Shown: positions 24,489-35,346, counted from the stretch's first letter. The stretch is 64,000 bases of DNA from Gigaspora rosea (GCA_003550325.1 QKWP01000250.1:191523-255522); one strand, 5' to 3'. Translations and numbers: made by a program. The notes: generated by a model not told the origin, from the letters alone.

Positions 24489-24745
24489 GTTGGGGGTGAA
24501 ATTTATTTTCAATTTTTTTAATTTCAACAATAATTTCAACAATAATTTCAACATTTTTAATATGTTTATAAATTAAACCTAAAACAATTATTGTATTTGA
24601 TTTAGCTTAGTATTAATTAATTTTTGACATAATTTAAATTAATTTTTAATATTGAAAAACTAATTTCACCAATTTCACCATCAAGTAATTCAACAATTTC
24701 AACAAAAACATCTTATTATAAAGAGTAATTTCACCCCCATCTATA
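24489..24745. mobile_element. MITE with GGGGGTGAAATT ends
   Basis: GGGGGTGAAATT on the left mirrors AATTTCACCCCC on the right, with a TTTCAACAATAA microsatellite inside (about 24520-24560). GCTGTGGATATA occurs at 24477-24488 and 24746-24757, a 12-bp direct repeat around the interval. This is longer than usual target duplications and separated from the inverted ends by a few bases, so the mechanism is open. Confidence 0.55.
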
Positions 24746-24757
24746 GCTGTGGATATA

Positions 24758-26109
24758 AAATGCTGGGATTTTTTTTTTCTTTGACATAAAAAACTCTCAA
24801 CATTTGTTTTGTACATATTTGAAACCATTTGTTACGTATGCGACGTTCATTATAAAATGTCTTCGAAATGTTTGTTATGCAACAATATCTTTGAAATGTC
24901 TGTTAAAATTAATATTCTCAATCAAGCTAGATAACTTGATTTACAGTTATTATACCGCCGTTTTCATAAATTCTGGGGCAGCTGATAAAATTTTCATTCT
25001 GCTGAATTCTATGTGTAAAAGCATAATATTGATAGAATGATTTCTTTACGATACTTGTAATAAACAAATTCATTCATGTCTTTAAAAAACAATCGTATCC
25101 AAAATATAATATCATTATTTATTATTTATTCGAAGCCCCTGTTTATATAAGTCTTTATAAACTCTGACTCAGTATCACTTATCTCTTTCTTTGCATCATT
25201 CATCTTTAACGCTTATAAATCCGTTTAATATTGGAACTAGCCTGTGTGATACTTATACTGTATGCTCAATTCACTGGAAATTTGTGACTGTCGACCAGCA
25301 GACTTCATTTAAAATGTAAAAAAAAAGTTCTGAATATAAATTAGACTTCAATAATACTGTAAACACGTCTTCTAAAATTGCAGAAGTTCTTCAACACATG
25401 AAATTGCTCGAGAATCCACTTGCTAAACTCTAAGTATATATTTTATTATCACTCGAACTGATAAACTTTCTAAAATAAATAAATAAATTAAAATTTTTTT
25501 TCGCTCATCTGTGATACCGGTAAAAGTCGGTAACTTACTAATTTCTGACTTGGTAACTTTTATTTTTTTACAGAGCAATTCTCATATTCTGGTTAGAACT
25601 CATGGGAGCTGGCTTGCATTATTGTAAGCAATACTAGCTTACCAAGTTTATAAAGAAAAAATATTCAAATATTCATTAGTAAAATTTTTAGTGGTCTTGG
25701 ACAAACTGATCAATTCAGGCCCAGCCGACCAGGATTCATTCTGTCCCAGAATTTTGGAATGAGTTCAGTTATCCCAAGGTTTATGTGAATTCGTCGATTT
25801 TTTCGATCTAATCCAAATTTATCAATTCAGGTTTAGGTGACAAACTCGAATCTTAACCGAAGGCCTGAAGTTTACGTGTTATCCTCCAGGAATAACGTCA
25901 ATATGAGTATTTTTTACTCAAGTTTTTTTAACTGAATTTCCTAAATGACTTTTACTGTAAATTAGTAAAAAAGTTTGATTTTCTATTATATTACATCGGG
26001 TTCAAACCGTATTAATCCAATAATTCATTTCTTTTTCATTATTTCATCCACTTTCATTATCCAAATAATGATACTATGAGGAAAAATTCACGAAGAACCA
26101 TTCTTTAAT
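24758..26109. other. Intergenic, upstream of the Sel1 exon
   Basis: No gene recognised. It would contain the promoter of the 26.4-kb gene, but I cannot define a site. Confidence 0.4.
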
Positions 26110-26152
26110 TCGAAAATACAAAAAAAAAAAACAAACCTGAGTGTTTAAAAAC

Positions 26153-26210
<58 letters not shown>

Positions 26211-26415
26211 ACAAAAAAAAAAACACTAAAAAAAATAAAAAAAAAAAAAAACAAAATAAAAACAAAAATAAATCAAAAAATAAAAAAAAAATAACAATAA
26301 AAAATAAAATAAAAAAAAAAAAAAAATTTAAAAAAAAGTAATAAAAAAAAATAAACATATCAATTAAAAAAATAAAAAAATTAATAAAAAAAATTAAAAA
26401 AATAAAAATTTTTTT
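26110..26415. repeat. Long A-rich tract ending just before the Sel1 start codon
   Basis: About 300 bases are nearly pure A with scattered T and C, including an uninterrupted A run over about 26155-26205. It stops about 13 bases before the ATG at 26428. ORFs through it (poly-Lys or poly-Phe) are artefacts. It would lie in the promoter or 5' leader of the gene, where such tracts can exclude nucleosomes; that effect is inference. Confidence 0.85.
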
Positions 26416-26427
26416 CTTACATTCCAA

Positions 26428-26814
26428 ATGTCAGATAAAAAAGAAATTACAAAGGATTATAATAATCAACTTGTTGAACAACTAGAAAAGGTTAATGTGA
26501 ATGATCCAGATGAAATATACTGGCTTGGTTATTGTTATGAATATGGAATTGGCGTTGAAAAGGATAAGAAAAAGGCATATAATTATTATCAAAAATCTGC
26601 TGACATGAATAATTCTAATGGAATGTATCAAGTCGGTCATTGTTATGATTTAGGAATTGGGGTTGAGATGGATAAGCTCAAAGCATTTAGGTATTATCTA
26701 AAATCTGCCGAAGCTGATAATTCTATGGGAATTTTTAAAACTGCCATTTGTTACTTTTACGGAATTGGTGTGGAAAAGAATAATAATGAATTCTATAAAT
26801 GGATTCAAAAGTAG
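26428..26814 (+). CDS. Sel1-like repeat protein, or first exon of a Sel1-kinase gene
   Basis: As a simple ORF it gives 128 residues ending in TAG (26812-26814). It holds three Sel1-like repeats (about residues 28-63, 64-99, 100-128) with the consensus GxCYxxGIGVEKDxxKAxxYYxKSA; each forms a helix pair used for protein binding. There is no signal peptide. Alternatively the exon ends at 26810 (CAAAA), with GTAGGC as a weak donor overlapping the stop codon. The next exon would be AAT at 26883, and the gene would run through the micro-exon array into the kinase. That model leaves two bases of a codon at the end, exactly what the array needs. Both readings are possible; I favour the fusion slightly because the repeats stop mid-pattern. 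Confidence 0.75.
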   Translation: MSDKKEITKDYNNQLVEQLEKVNVNDPDEIYWLGYCYEYGIGVEKDKKKAYNYYQKSADMNNSNGMYQVGHCYDLGIGVEMDKLKAFRYYLKSAEADNSMGIFKTAICYFYGIGVEKNNNEFYKWIQK

Positions 26815-29121
26815 GCTATTTGTTAAGATATTTGAATTTTGCATTTTGAAATTGGAAATTTTAAATCTATTTAATTCTTTAGAATGTAAGTATAATAATA
26901 ACAACTATATTTAGTATAAAATTCCAAATAATATAATTCCAATTATTTTATTCATGTTAATTTAGTTTGTGAGTATAAAAAACATTTATCTATCTGAGAA
27001 ATTGAAATAAGTTTTTTAAGTTCAGATTATTTACCATTTAATTTCATTTTATCATATTCGCATTAATTTAGTACGTAAGTATTATAAAGAACATTTATTC
27101 ATTTAAGCATTTAAAATAAGCTATTCAAATTTATGAATATTTACATTTATTCGTGTTAATTTAGAAGGTGAGTACAAAAAGCATTTATTAATCAAAGTAT
27201 CTAAAATAAGTTATTCAAGTTCATGAATATTTACTATTTAATTCACATTAATTTAGTCAGTAAGTATAAAGAACATTTATTAATCTAAGTATTTAAAATA
27301 AGCTATTCAAATCCATGAATATTTACTATTTAATTTCATTTTATTCGTGTTAATTTAGATAGTAAGTATAAAGGACATTTGTTTAAAAATACTATGAATA
27401 TTTACTATTTTATTCGCGTTAATTAGTTTGTGAGTATAAAGAATATTTATTAATTTAAACGTTTAAAATATACTATTCAAGTTCATGAGTATTTACTATT
27501 TATTTTTATTTTATTCACGTTAATTTAGGGGGTGAGTATAAAGAACATTTATTAATCAAAGTATCTAAAATAAGCTATTCAAATTTATGAATATTTACTA
27601 TTTAATTTTATTTTATTCGCGTTAATTTAGGAGGTGAGTATAAAGAAGATTTATTAATTTAAAGTATTTAAATAAGCACTTTCAAATTTATGAATATTTA
27701 CTATCATATTTAATTTTATTTTATTCACATTAATTCAGTCAGTGAGTATAAAGAATACTTATTAATCTAAACATTTAAAATAAAATTCAAGTTTATGAAT
27801 ATTCACTATCTAATTTCAATTTATTTAGTGGGTAAGTATAAAATACATTTATTAATCTAAATATTTTAAAATAACAAGTTCATGAATATTTTATATTAAT
27901 TACATTTCATTTATGTTAATTTAGCTAGTGTGTATAAAGAATATTTATTTAAGTATTTAAGTACTTGTTATTGGTTAGGTTGTGGATGATAACTGATTTA
28001 TCGCTAGGTTACTATATAAATCACGTGGCTTTGCCACGTCATTTATATTGTTCCCTACGAATAATCAGTTTTCATTACAACTTAACTGATAACATTTTTA
28101 TCCGTAAGGTCCGACGTAAGCATTATCGTTTTTCGTATATATTATTCGATCTTTCTAATCATTAGACTCATCTTTACTCTTTTTTTACGTTCGCTTACTT
28201 TTTCACTTTCGCTCATCATTTTTTTCATTTAACTTTTTTACTTTTTTTCCTTCGTTAAATCTTTTTTTCCCTAATATGAATTTTGAGTTTCACAACATCC
28301 TATGCAAGAAGAAATAAAATCAAAAAATTGAGTTATCACATGATTAGAAAGTGATCGAATAATATATACAAAAAACGTCTAGTGCGCACATAGGACCTGT
28401 CGGATAAAATAAGTTATTCAAATTCATAAATATTTACTATTTAATTTCATTTTAATTGTGTTAGTTGGTAAATATAAAAAAAAAACATTAATTTAAGTAT
28501 TTAAAATAAGCTATTCAAGTTCATGAATAATTACTATTTAATTTTATTCGCGTTAATTTAGGGAGTGAGTATAAAGAACATTTATTAATCAAAGTATTTA
28601 AAATAAGCTATTCAAGTTCATGAATATTTACTATTTAATTTTATTTTATTCGCGTTAATTTAGAAAGTGAGTATAAAGAATATTTATTAATTTAATTATT
28701 AAAATAAGCTATTCAAGTTCATGAATATTTACTGTTTATTTATTCGCGTTATTAGCTTGTGAGTATAAAGAAAATTTATTAATCAAAATATTTAACATAG
28801 ACTATTCAAATTAATGAGTATCTTACTATTTAATTTCATAGTATGTGAGTATAAAAAATATCTCTTAGCTAACATAAACTTTTTTTATATATATTTACTA
28901 TTACATTAAATCTACTTATTTAAATTGTCATATTAACAATTTAGTGAGTAAGTATGAAAAATATTATTAATAAATGTAATTAAATAAAATATTGAATATT
29001 ACTTGTTAAATAGAGCTTTCAATCGGTAAGCCATAAAATTATTTGCATTAAAATTTAATCATAATAAATATAAATAACTATATACATAATATAAAAAAAA
29101 AATACAATGATGGTTATAAAG
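26811..29121 (+). other. Array of about 20 similar introns separated by 3-nt exons
   Basis: Eighteen times an acceptor-like TTTAG (or TTAG/TCAG/ATAG) is followed by exactly three bases and then GTGAGT/GTAAGT. The triplets are AAT 26883, TTT 26966, TAC 27072, AAG 27165, TCA 27257, ATA 27359, TTT 27427, GGG 27529, GAG 27631, TCA 27739, TGG 27829, CTA 27925, TTG 28465, GGA 28562, AAA 28664, CTT 28756, TAT 28842 and TGA 28945. A 12-nt exon, AGCTTTCAATCG, follows at 29014-29025. Introns are 65-105 nt, except one of 537 nt holding an insertion. They share TATAAAGAACATTTATTAAT, TATTCAAGTTCATGAATA and CGCGTTAATTTAG. Joined in phase 2, the pieces encode IFTSQYLGSHGYWE then NFIEAFNR, leading into KDAYGKC of the kinase exon. 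GTGTGT (27928) and GTAAAT (28468) are the weakest donors. Splicing itself is inferred. Confidence 0.7.
27961..28399. mobile_element. Insertion inside one unit of the intron array
   Basis: The repeat pattern breaks after AAGTATTTAA and resumes with AAAATAAGTTATTC, so about 430 bp here are foreign to the array. The insert has a 7-bp stem hairpin, ACGTGGC-TTT-GCCACGT (28022-28038), and a pyrimidine-rich stretch at 28150-28275. Element ends and a duplication are not clear. It makes the intron between CTA (27925) and TTG (28465) 537 nt long. Confidence 0.55.
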
Positions 29122-30775
29122 AAAGGACGCATATGGAAAATGTATGTATTGTAATGAATACAATACGAATAAGGCATGGTGTTTGTCATGTGATCCAGAA
29201 ATAACGATTCAAGGATGGACAAGTGGAAATAAAGATGCTGATTATTGCATAAAAGATTATCAACTTAAAACTTTAGCATACGAGGAAATGATCGAATGGA
29301 TTCCATTTGATAAATTAATGATTTTTAAATCAATTGGCAAAGGAGGATTTAGTTCTGTATTTTCTGCAATCTGGGCTGATGGTATACGAAAAATTGATGC
29401 CGGTAGTATACAGCAAATTGATAGTGGTTATGATAATTATCTAAAAGTACGTGAACCATCTAGCATTGTTGCGCTCAAATCTTTATCTAATTCTAAGGAA
29501 AACCCACTTGATTTTTTGAAAGAAGTAAGTCAAGTTATTAATTAATGCCGCGAATGATCGTGAAATTGGATGATGGTGAAATTTGGGGATCTCGATTTGA
29601 AAATATAGGCCTTAGCAAAATCCACCTGTACTCTTTTATTAATAACTCTAACCCTAAATCCTAATTCAACTATAAAAAAAAAAGCTGTCAACAAGACCCT
29701 AAAAAATTTTAAAAATCGTACATAAAAATAGATTCATCATCCGATTTCAAGATCATCCGTGGCATTCGTGTTATATAAATTATATAAATTATTAAATACA
29801 TACTGAACCAATTTATTTGTATAAATTTAAAAGTTTAAAAATCATATGGAATGTATGATGAAAGGTATTAAGCTTAAGATATATGGATTGACTCAAAACA
29901 CAGAAACAAATGAGTACTTTATGGTATTTCAGTATGCCAATAATGGAAGTCTTCACTCGTTCTTAAGTACAAAATTTCAAGATCTTACTTGGCAAATTAA
30001 ATTAAAAATACTTAAAGATATTTTGTTAGATTTACGTGACATTCATGAAGCAGGATATATTCATGCTGACCTTCATAGTGGTAATGTTTTGCTAGACCAT
30101 CGCATGAGTAAAAGTATGCAATCTTACATCTCAGATTTAGGATTGTCTAAAATGAGAAATGAAAATGTTTCAGATGGTATCTATGGCGTTATGCCTTATG
30201 TTGCTCCAGAAGTTTTGAAGGGACAAAAGTTTACGCAAGCTTCCGACATTTACAGTTTTGGAGTCATCATGTCAGAAATATCAACCGGACAGAGACCTTT
30301 TGATGGTGAATCGTTTGATTTAGATCTTATGGTAAAGATTTGTAATGGATTGCAGCCTGTGTTTGCATCTGGAACACCTGAATGCTATATTGAATTAGCA
30401 AAGCAATGCATGAATCTAGATCCACAAAAACGACCTAATGTTTCGAACATTTGGGTTAAACTTGTTAAATGGAATGTAAGCATGAAAGGTTCAGACGAAA
30501 AGGCAGATGAAATTAAAAAGCAGTTTTTAGATGCCAATAAAATAGTCAAAAATTTGCCAATTATTACGCCAAAACATTCAGGTTCCATATATACTAGCAA
30601 ACTTATTAATACATCAAAAATCTCAAGTGCATTTAAAGGTATTTATTTAAAAATTATTATATTATAGTATAATCTTATTTAAAATTTTAAAATTAAAATT
30701 GTTATTCAACATTATATAGCTTTAGATTCTTTAGATTCTACTCGAGTTAATTTTTATATTCCTGATAATTTTTGA
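29122..30775 (+). CDS. TKL-like protein kinase with N-terminal Cys cluster
   Basis: Three exons fit in phase: 29122-29524, 29834-30638 and 30720-30775. The introns are GTAAGT...AAAAG and GTATTT...TATAG. The exons open with DAYGKCMYCNEYNTN and KAWCLSC, a CxxC/CxxC zinc-ribbon-like motif, then the kinase: IGKGGFSSVFSA glycine loop (about 29333), VALK lysine (29477), HADLHSGN catalytic loop (30062-30085, HAD in place of HRD), DLG (30134) and APE (30203). The last exon adds LDSLDSTRVNFYIPDNF. All catalytic residues are present, so the enzyme is probably active as a Ser/Thr kinase. The first Cys lies before the ATG at 29144, so translation should start upstream; in the fusion model the protein begins at 26428 and is about 570 residues. 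This family is greatly expanded in Rhizophagus. Confidence 0.85.
29547..29770. mobile_element. MITE inside a kinase intron
   Basis: ATGCCGCGAATGATCGTGAA and, in reverse complement on the right, ATGCCACGGATGATCTTGAA are inverted ends of about 35 bp. The element lies wholly inside the 309-nt intron 29525-29833, whose splice sites it leaves intact. No ORF. Confidence 0.65.
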
Positions 30776-31989
30776 AAGCTTTGGTACAAATAAATTTATT
30801 TATAATTTGTAAATAAATAATTGTCTGAAGCAACTCAATATTGATGCACTTTTAATAATAAATTATGTTTTTATAAAAATATTACACATATTTCTTTTCA
30901 AGTAATGACTATATAACATTGTGTTCGTGCATATGAAATAAAAATGATATCTGTGTGAAAAACTACTGTAATAATTTCTTTTTGTAGTCCGATTTTGACA
31001 GAATTTTATAATCAATATAATAAAATTACTCTGCTATCACTATGTGACCATTCCAAGATATTCGATTGGCTAAAAAAATGGTATGGTACATGATACTTAA
31101 AGACTAAAAGAATGTGATCTGTTCTATTTTGAAAATTTTTATATTAAATTTTTATGTTTTTTGCATTTTTATATTTTAGTTAGCTAAATTTTTTTTTAAC
31201 CTTATGCAGTCTTACCAAAATTTTATTAAGTTTATCTATTCAGATTTACATTAAATCTTGATGTACCTTAATCTCTCTTCTTCTTTCTTTAATCAACTCT
31301 AACTTTGTCTTTCTAGTAATACCTTGTAAACTTTCTTAATTTATGATAGCAACACAATTTGGTTTCTAAATTTTTTTATAAAAGAAGTTTCAAGCTGCTA
31401 TGATAAAAATTTTTAGAAGAAATCTTGTTTTACCTGTGGACTTCAGGAGCTTTGCTAGCTTTATCTTAGTATTCTTTCTAACCAAACCTCTAATTAAAAA
31501 CTCTCAAGTCTGAACTATTTCTTTCTGTAGTCTTTTTAATAATAAATGCTCAAGTTGAATTTCAATAATTAAGTTGCCTGTTTTGAAATTTATTTTTTCT
31601 ATAAAAATTTTAATTATGCTCCCTTTTATTAATTTTTACTTATTTATTATAATGATACAATGTGCTAAACTATTTTGTATTTTAACTTTGTTAGACTTAC
31701 AAAGTTTGTATATTGTGTTATTGTATAATATAGGATATCTTAAACCCATCTTTGCTAAAACTAGAAGTTTCTGTTATATATATTTTAAAAGAGTACAAAG
31801 CTTCTTACTCTTTTGCATTGTAGTACATACCATTAATTCTCTTAAGTTTTTCTATAGAAGGTTTTAGCAAAAATTATTTATTTAATTGTAGTTCAATTTT
31901 CTTGAAAATTTCTGTACTTAATTTTGCATTTGTTTTTATATTCAATACCAACTTAATAAACTGTCTTGCTAAATCCTTGACCAAAAAAT
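30776..31989. other. Intergenic, AT-rich
   Basis: A 97-codon hydrophobic ORF (31574-31867) has no domain or supporting context and is probably chance in AT-rich DNA. No other feature seen. Confidence 0.4.
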
Positions 31990-32039
31990 AGTTTCAAAAT
32001 AAAATTGTTTTTTTTTTAAGTGAGGTCTGTTTTTGGTAG

Positions 32040-32250
32040 AGTTTCTATATTTTGGTTTAGTTTGATCAGATTTGGTTCAAGTTCAATTGAACCTGAACTT
32101 GAACTTCAAATTTTGCAAATCCTTGAACTTGAACCTGAACCAGACTTAAGATTTATAAACCTAAACTGAACTTGAACTTAAAAAATAGGTTCAGTTTGAG
32201 TTTAGTTTGAAGTTCATGAACATAGTTCAAATTCGATATTTGAATTATTT
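32040..32250. repeat. GAACTTGAACC-type degenerate repeat
   Basis: Many variants of GAACTTGAAC/GTTCAAGTTC occur in both orientations, so the stretch can fold on itself. A similar block lies at about 50730-50860 and, more loosely, 59440-59600. Confidence 0.6.
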
Positions 32251-32379
32251 ATTATAAGATTATACCAGTATTCTTTTTGTTATATAATAAAATAATGAAC
32301 AAACAAAATTATTTATTTTTTATTTGTATTTAATATAATATATAGTTTTTTATATACAACTTTATCATACTAAAAGAAT

Positions 32380-32745
32380 TATCTTTGAGCTTCTAAATGA
32401 AGTTGTAAAGCTTATTAAAATAAATCTAATAGTAGTTAAATTATTAAAATCTGTTGAATAGAATATAAAATATCTTCAAAAAATGTTTTACTAACTATAT
32501 AAAATTTTATATAAGCAATATTATTAATTTTAGAAATTTTATATAGTAGCAAAATGTTTTTTAATGATATCTCATAAACTACTTAACAGATTTTAATGAT
32601 TTAACTTATTAAATTCATTTTGATAAGCTCTACAACTTTACTTAGAAGTTCAAGAATAATTTATATAGTATAAAAAAAGGTTTATATAGAAAAATATTTT
32701 TATACTAGGAAATTACTTTTGAGCTTCTAAATTAAGTTGTAGAGC
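32380..32745. mobile_element. Foldback element
   Basis: GAGCTTCTAAATGAAGTTG and TAGTTAAATTATTAAAATCTG at 32387-32455 recur inverted at about 32575-32660, and the left-end motif is repeated again at 32712-32735. No coding capacity. Arms resemble those of the 6.0-kb foldback in layout (AAGTTGTAGAGCT). Confidence 0.5.
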
Positions 32746-34150
32746 TTATGAAAACTCTATCTGCTAATTTTTCTGTGACCAAAATTTTAGCAGAAGCAAA
32801 ATTGACAAAAACTATAAAAACAACATAAAATAAAGGAAGCTTGATATAGCAAAGGATAGCTAAAAGTAGCAGAAATAGAAGTTTCTCCAAAATAATATAG
32901 CCTAGGAAAAATAATTTTTTTAGAAAAATTTTTTGGAAAAGTAGGGACTTGAAGAAACCCTGAATCACAGATCAGTAGCTGTACAACAAAAAAAATATAT
33001 AACAAATCTAAACAAGTAAACAACAAAACAAACACACGTTGTAAAATAAACAAAAGAATTAATTAGTACAAGTAAACAAAAACAGCTATAATTGAGCCGA
33101 CAACAATAGGTAATAATATACAACAACAATAAGTAAAAATAACAGGCTTCAAACAACTTAAACATGTGACTTGTAGTAAGAAAACTATAGATTATCATGG
33201 AATGCATCAAAGAATTTAATTAGCTATTCTGCTATCAAGGCCAAACAATTATATCAATACTAAATAAATAGCACAACAGGATACTCAAAAGAGATATTGA
33301 AATTGCACTCAGAGTTCTTGTTTATTAAATTGCATTAACAGTTGTCTCTCTCTTTATTCTTGTTCGACACCAAGCTACACCTTTAACTATCATTCTTCCA
33401 ACCTACTATATTTTAGATATTAATGATGTTACTGCAAAGCTTTGGTTTGTTTATTCAAGAAAATAAAAGTCTAAGTTCGATCCAAAAGATCGAACTATTT
33501 ATTTATTTACTTTTCATGTTGATTATATCACTGATCTAATAACTATTACATTGTATGTTCAATAAACATATACTACCTCTGTCATATCCAACCCTAGCAT
33601 ATCATACCATGTGTAATCAATTAATTTTTGTCATTTTGTATACTATCTGTAATTGAATAAAATTGTTATTTTCTGAGCATTTTAATAATTGCCACTTTTC
33701 CAAAAGCAGCCCATCGTCGCAATGTTTCAACTAAGACATCATATGTCCCCTGAATTTTGCTTGCACTTAGATAAGTAAATTTGTTCTGAGCCAGCTTGTA
33801 CTTTTATTTTTCTGCTACTAAAGTGTTTTTTGACTTTTTCTTTATATTTAGTATAAAATGCGGGGGCAAACATCACCAAAATTTGTACAGGATTACTATC
33901 GATTTTTATCGGTTATTGGATAGTAATTGATTTAAATTCCCCTAACAATGATTATCGATTAAGATAATAATTGGTAATAATTGATAGATATCAGATTTAA
34001 AAAACACAATTAGTATCGTTTAATAACGAATAATGATTCTAATCAATTTTTTCTAATTGTACCAATATCAATACTATTATACTCTATACTTATTACTCAT
34101 ATTAAGTAAATTGATATTAATATCAAATATTACTTTTTATAATGCAAACA
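32746..34150. other. Intergenic; small perfect hairpin at 33474-33496
   Basis: AGTTCGATC-CAAAA-GATCGAACT is a perfect 9-bp stem. Overlapping hydrophobic ORFs on the minus strand (32732-33210) are unsupported. About 33890-34020 is ATCGAT/AATCG-rich like the repeat at 1-380. Confidence 0.45.
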
Positions 34151-34154
34151 AATA

Positions 34155-35346
34155 CAGTCAAACCTCCATATAATCACACTCTCAGGATACAAAAAGTGGT
34201 GATTATATAGAGATGTGACTAATATAGAGGTAATCACTATTATAATAACATTGCATATAAAAAAAATTGTGATTATATAGAAGTTTTAATAAATAAAAAT
34301 TATTTTTTAAATAATCGATTATATTTTCTACATATAAAAGTTAAAATTATACTAAGCAAATCGAAAAAATGCTATAAGTAACATTGTTCAGGAAACAAAA
34401 TTACATATATTTTGAAATTTGCAACTAATTTGAATAACATTTTATTATTGCACTTTTACAATTTACGTTTAGGCAAAAAAATTAAAAAAATTAAAATTTT
34501 TTTAACTTAATCGTAAATTATAAAAGTATATTAATAAAATTTTAACTAAATTATCTCAAAATTTCAGAGTATATGTAATTTTGTATCCCGAACAACCTTA
34601 CTTAGATCATTTTATCGATTTACTTTAGATAATTTTAACTTTAATATGTAGCTACGATATACGATTATTTTAAAAAAAACTTTAAAAAATTTTTTTAAAA
34701 TAATTGTATATCGTAGCTACATATAAAAGTTAAAATTATCTAAAGTAAATCGATAAAAATTATCTAATTAAAGTTGTTTGAGATACAAAATTACATATAC
34801 TCTGAAATTTTGAGATAATTTAGTTAAAATTTTATTAATACACTTTTATAATTTACGATTAAGTTAAAAATATTTTAATTTTTTTAATTTTTTTCGCCTA
34901 AACGTAAATTGTAAAAGTGTAATAATAAAATGTTATTCAAATTAGTTGCAAATTTCAGAATATATGTAATTTTGTCTCCTGAACAATGTTACTTATATCA
35001 TTTTTTTCGATTTGCTTAGTATAATTTTAACTTTTATATGTAGAAAAGATAATCGATTATTAAAAAAAAAAACAAATTTAAAAATTTTTACTTGTTAAAA
35101 AATAATAATTAATAACTTAAAAAAATATTTATAATAATAAAATAATTAATTCAAAATATTATAATAATAAAGTGATTATGTAGGGGTAGTTTTATATAGA
35201 TGGTAAATAAAAAACTGTGATAGTGATTATAATGCAAATGTGCTTATATAGAGGTGAAAATTATAGTAAAAAGGTTGGTAAACTTACAAAAGTGATTATA
35301 TTGGGTTTGTGACTATATAGAGGGTGACTATATGGAGGTTTGACTG
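34155..35346. mobile_element. pogo-like MITE, 1192 bp, TA duplication
   Basis: The left end CAGTCAAACCTCCATATAAT and the right end in reverse complement, CAGTCAAACCTCCATATAGT, are flanked by TA (34153-34154 and 35347-35348). CAGTNNAACCTC ends with TA are the hallmark of pogo/Tigger elements. Motifs such as GTGATTATATAGAGG repeat near both ends. The centre (34309-35060) is a separate palindrome. No transposase. Confidence 0.8.
34309..35060. repeat. 750-bp palindrome inside the pogo-like MITE
   Basis: Two arms of about 370 bp are near-exact inverted copies centred near 34685. The outer ends are ATAATCGATTATATTTTC and its complement. The tip is GTAGCTACGATATACGATTA (34650-34669) and its complement (34703-34723). 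Probably a foldback element nested in the MITE. Confidence 0.75.

Noticed and set aside
26141..26341. Lys/Asn-rich ORF (and the Phe-rich ORF opposite)
   Set aside because: Direct translation of the A-rich tract; no other evidence of coding.
28945..28947. Triplet TGA as a stop codon ending the micro-exon peptide
   Set aside because: That needs the triplets read as whole codons. The flanking exons set phase 2, where this triplet contributes to ATT and GAA.
26886..28953. CRISPR-like array (regular repeats with short palindromes)
   Set aside because: The units are about 100 bp with only three variable bases between conserved ends, not 25-40 bp repeats with 30-bp unique spacers, and the DNA is fungal.
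32732..33210. Overlapping hydrophobic ORFs as membrane proteins
   Set aside because: AT-rich composition alone gives Phe/Leu/Ile-rich frames; there is no start context, splice pattern or homologue I recognise.
33474..33496. Rho-independent terminator
   Set aside because: The hairpin is perfect but followed by no clear T run tied to a gene, and this is eukaryotic DNA.
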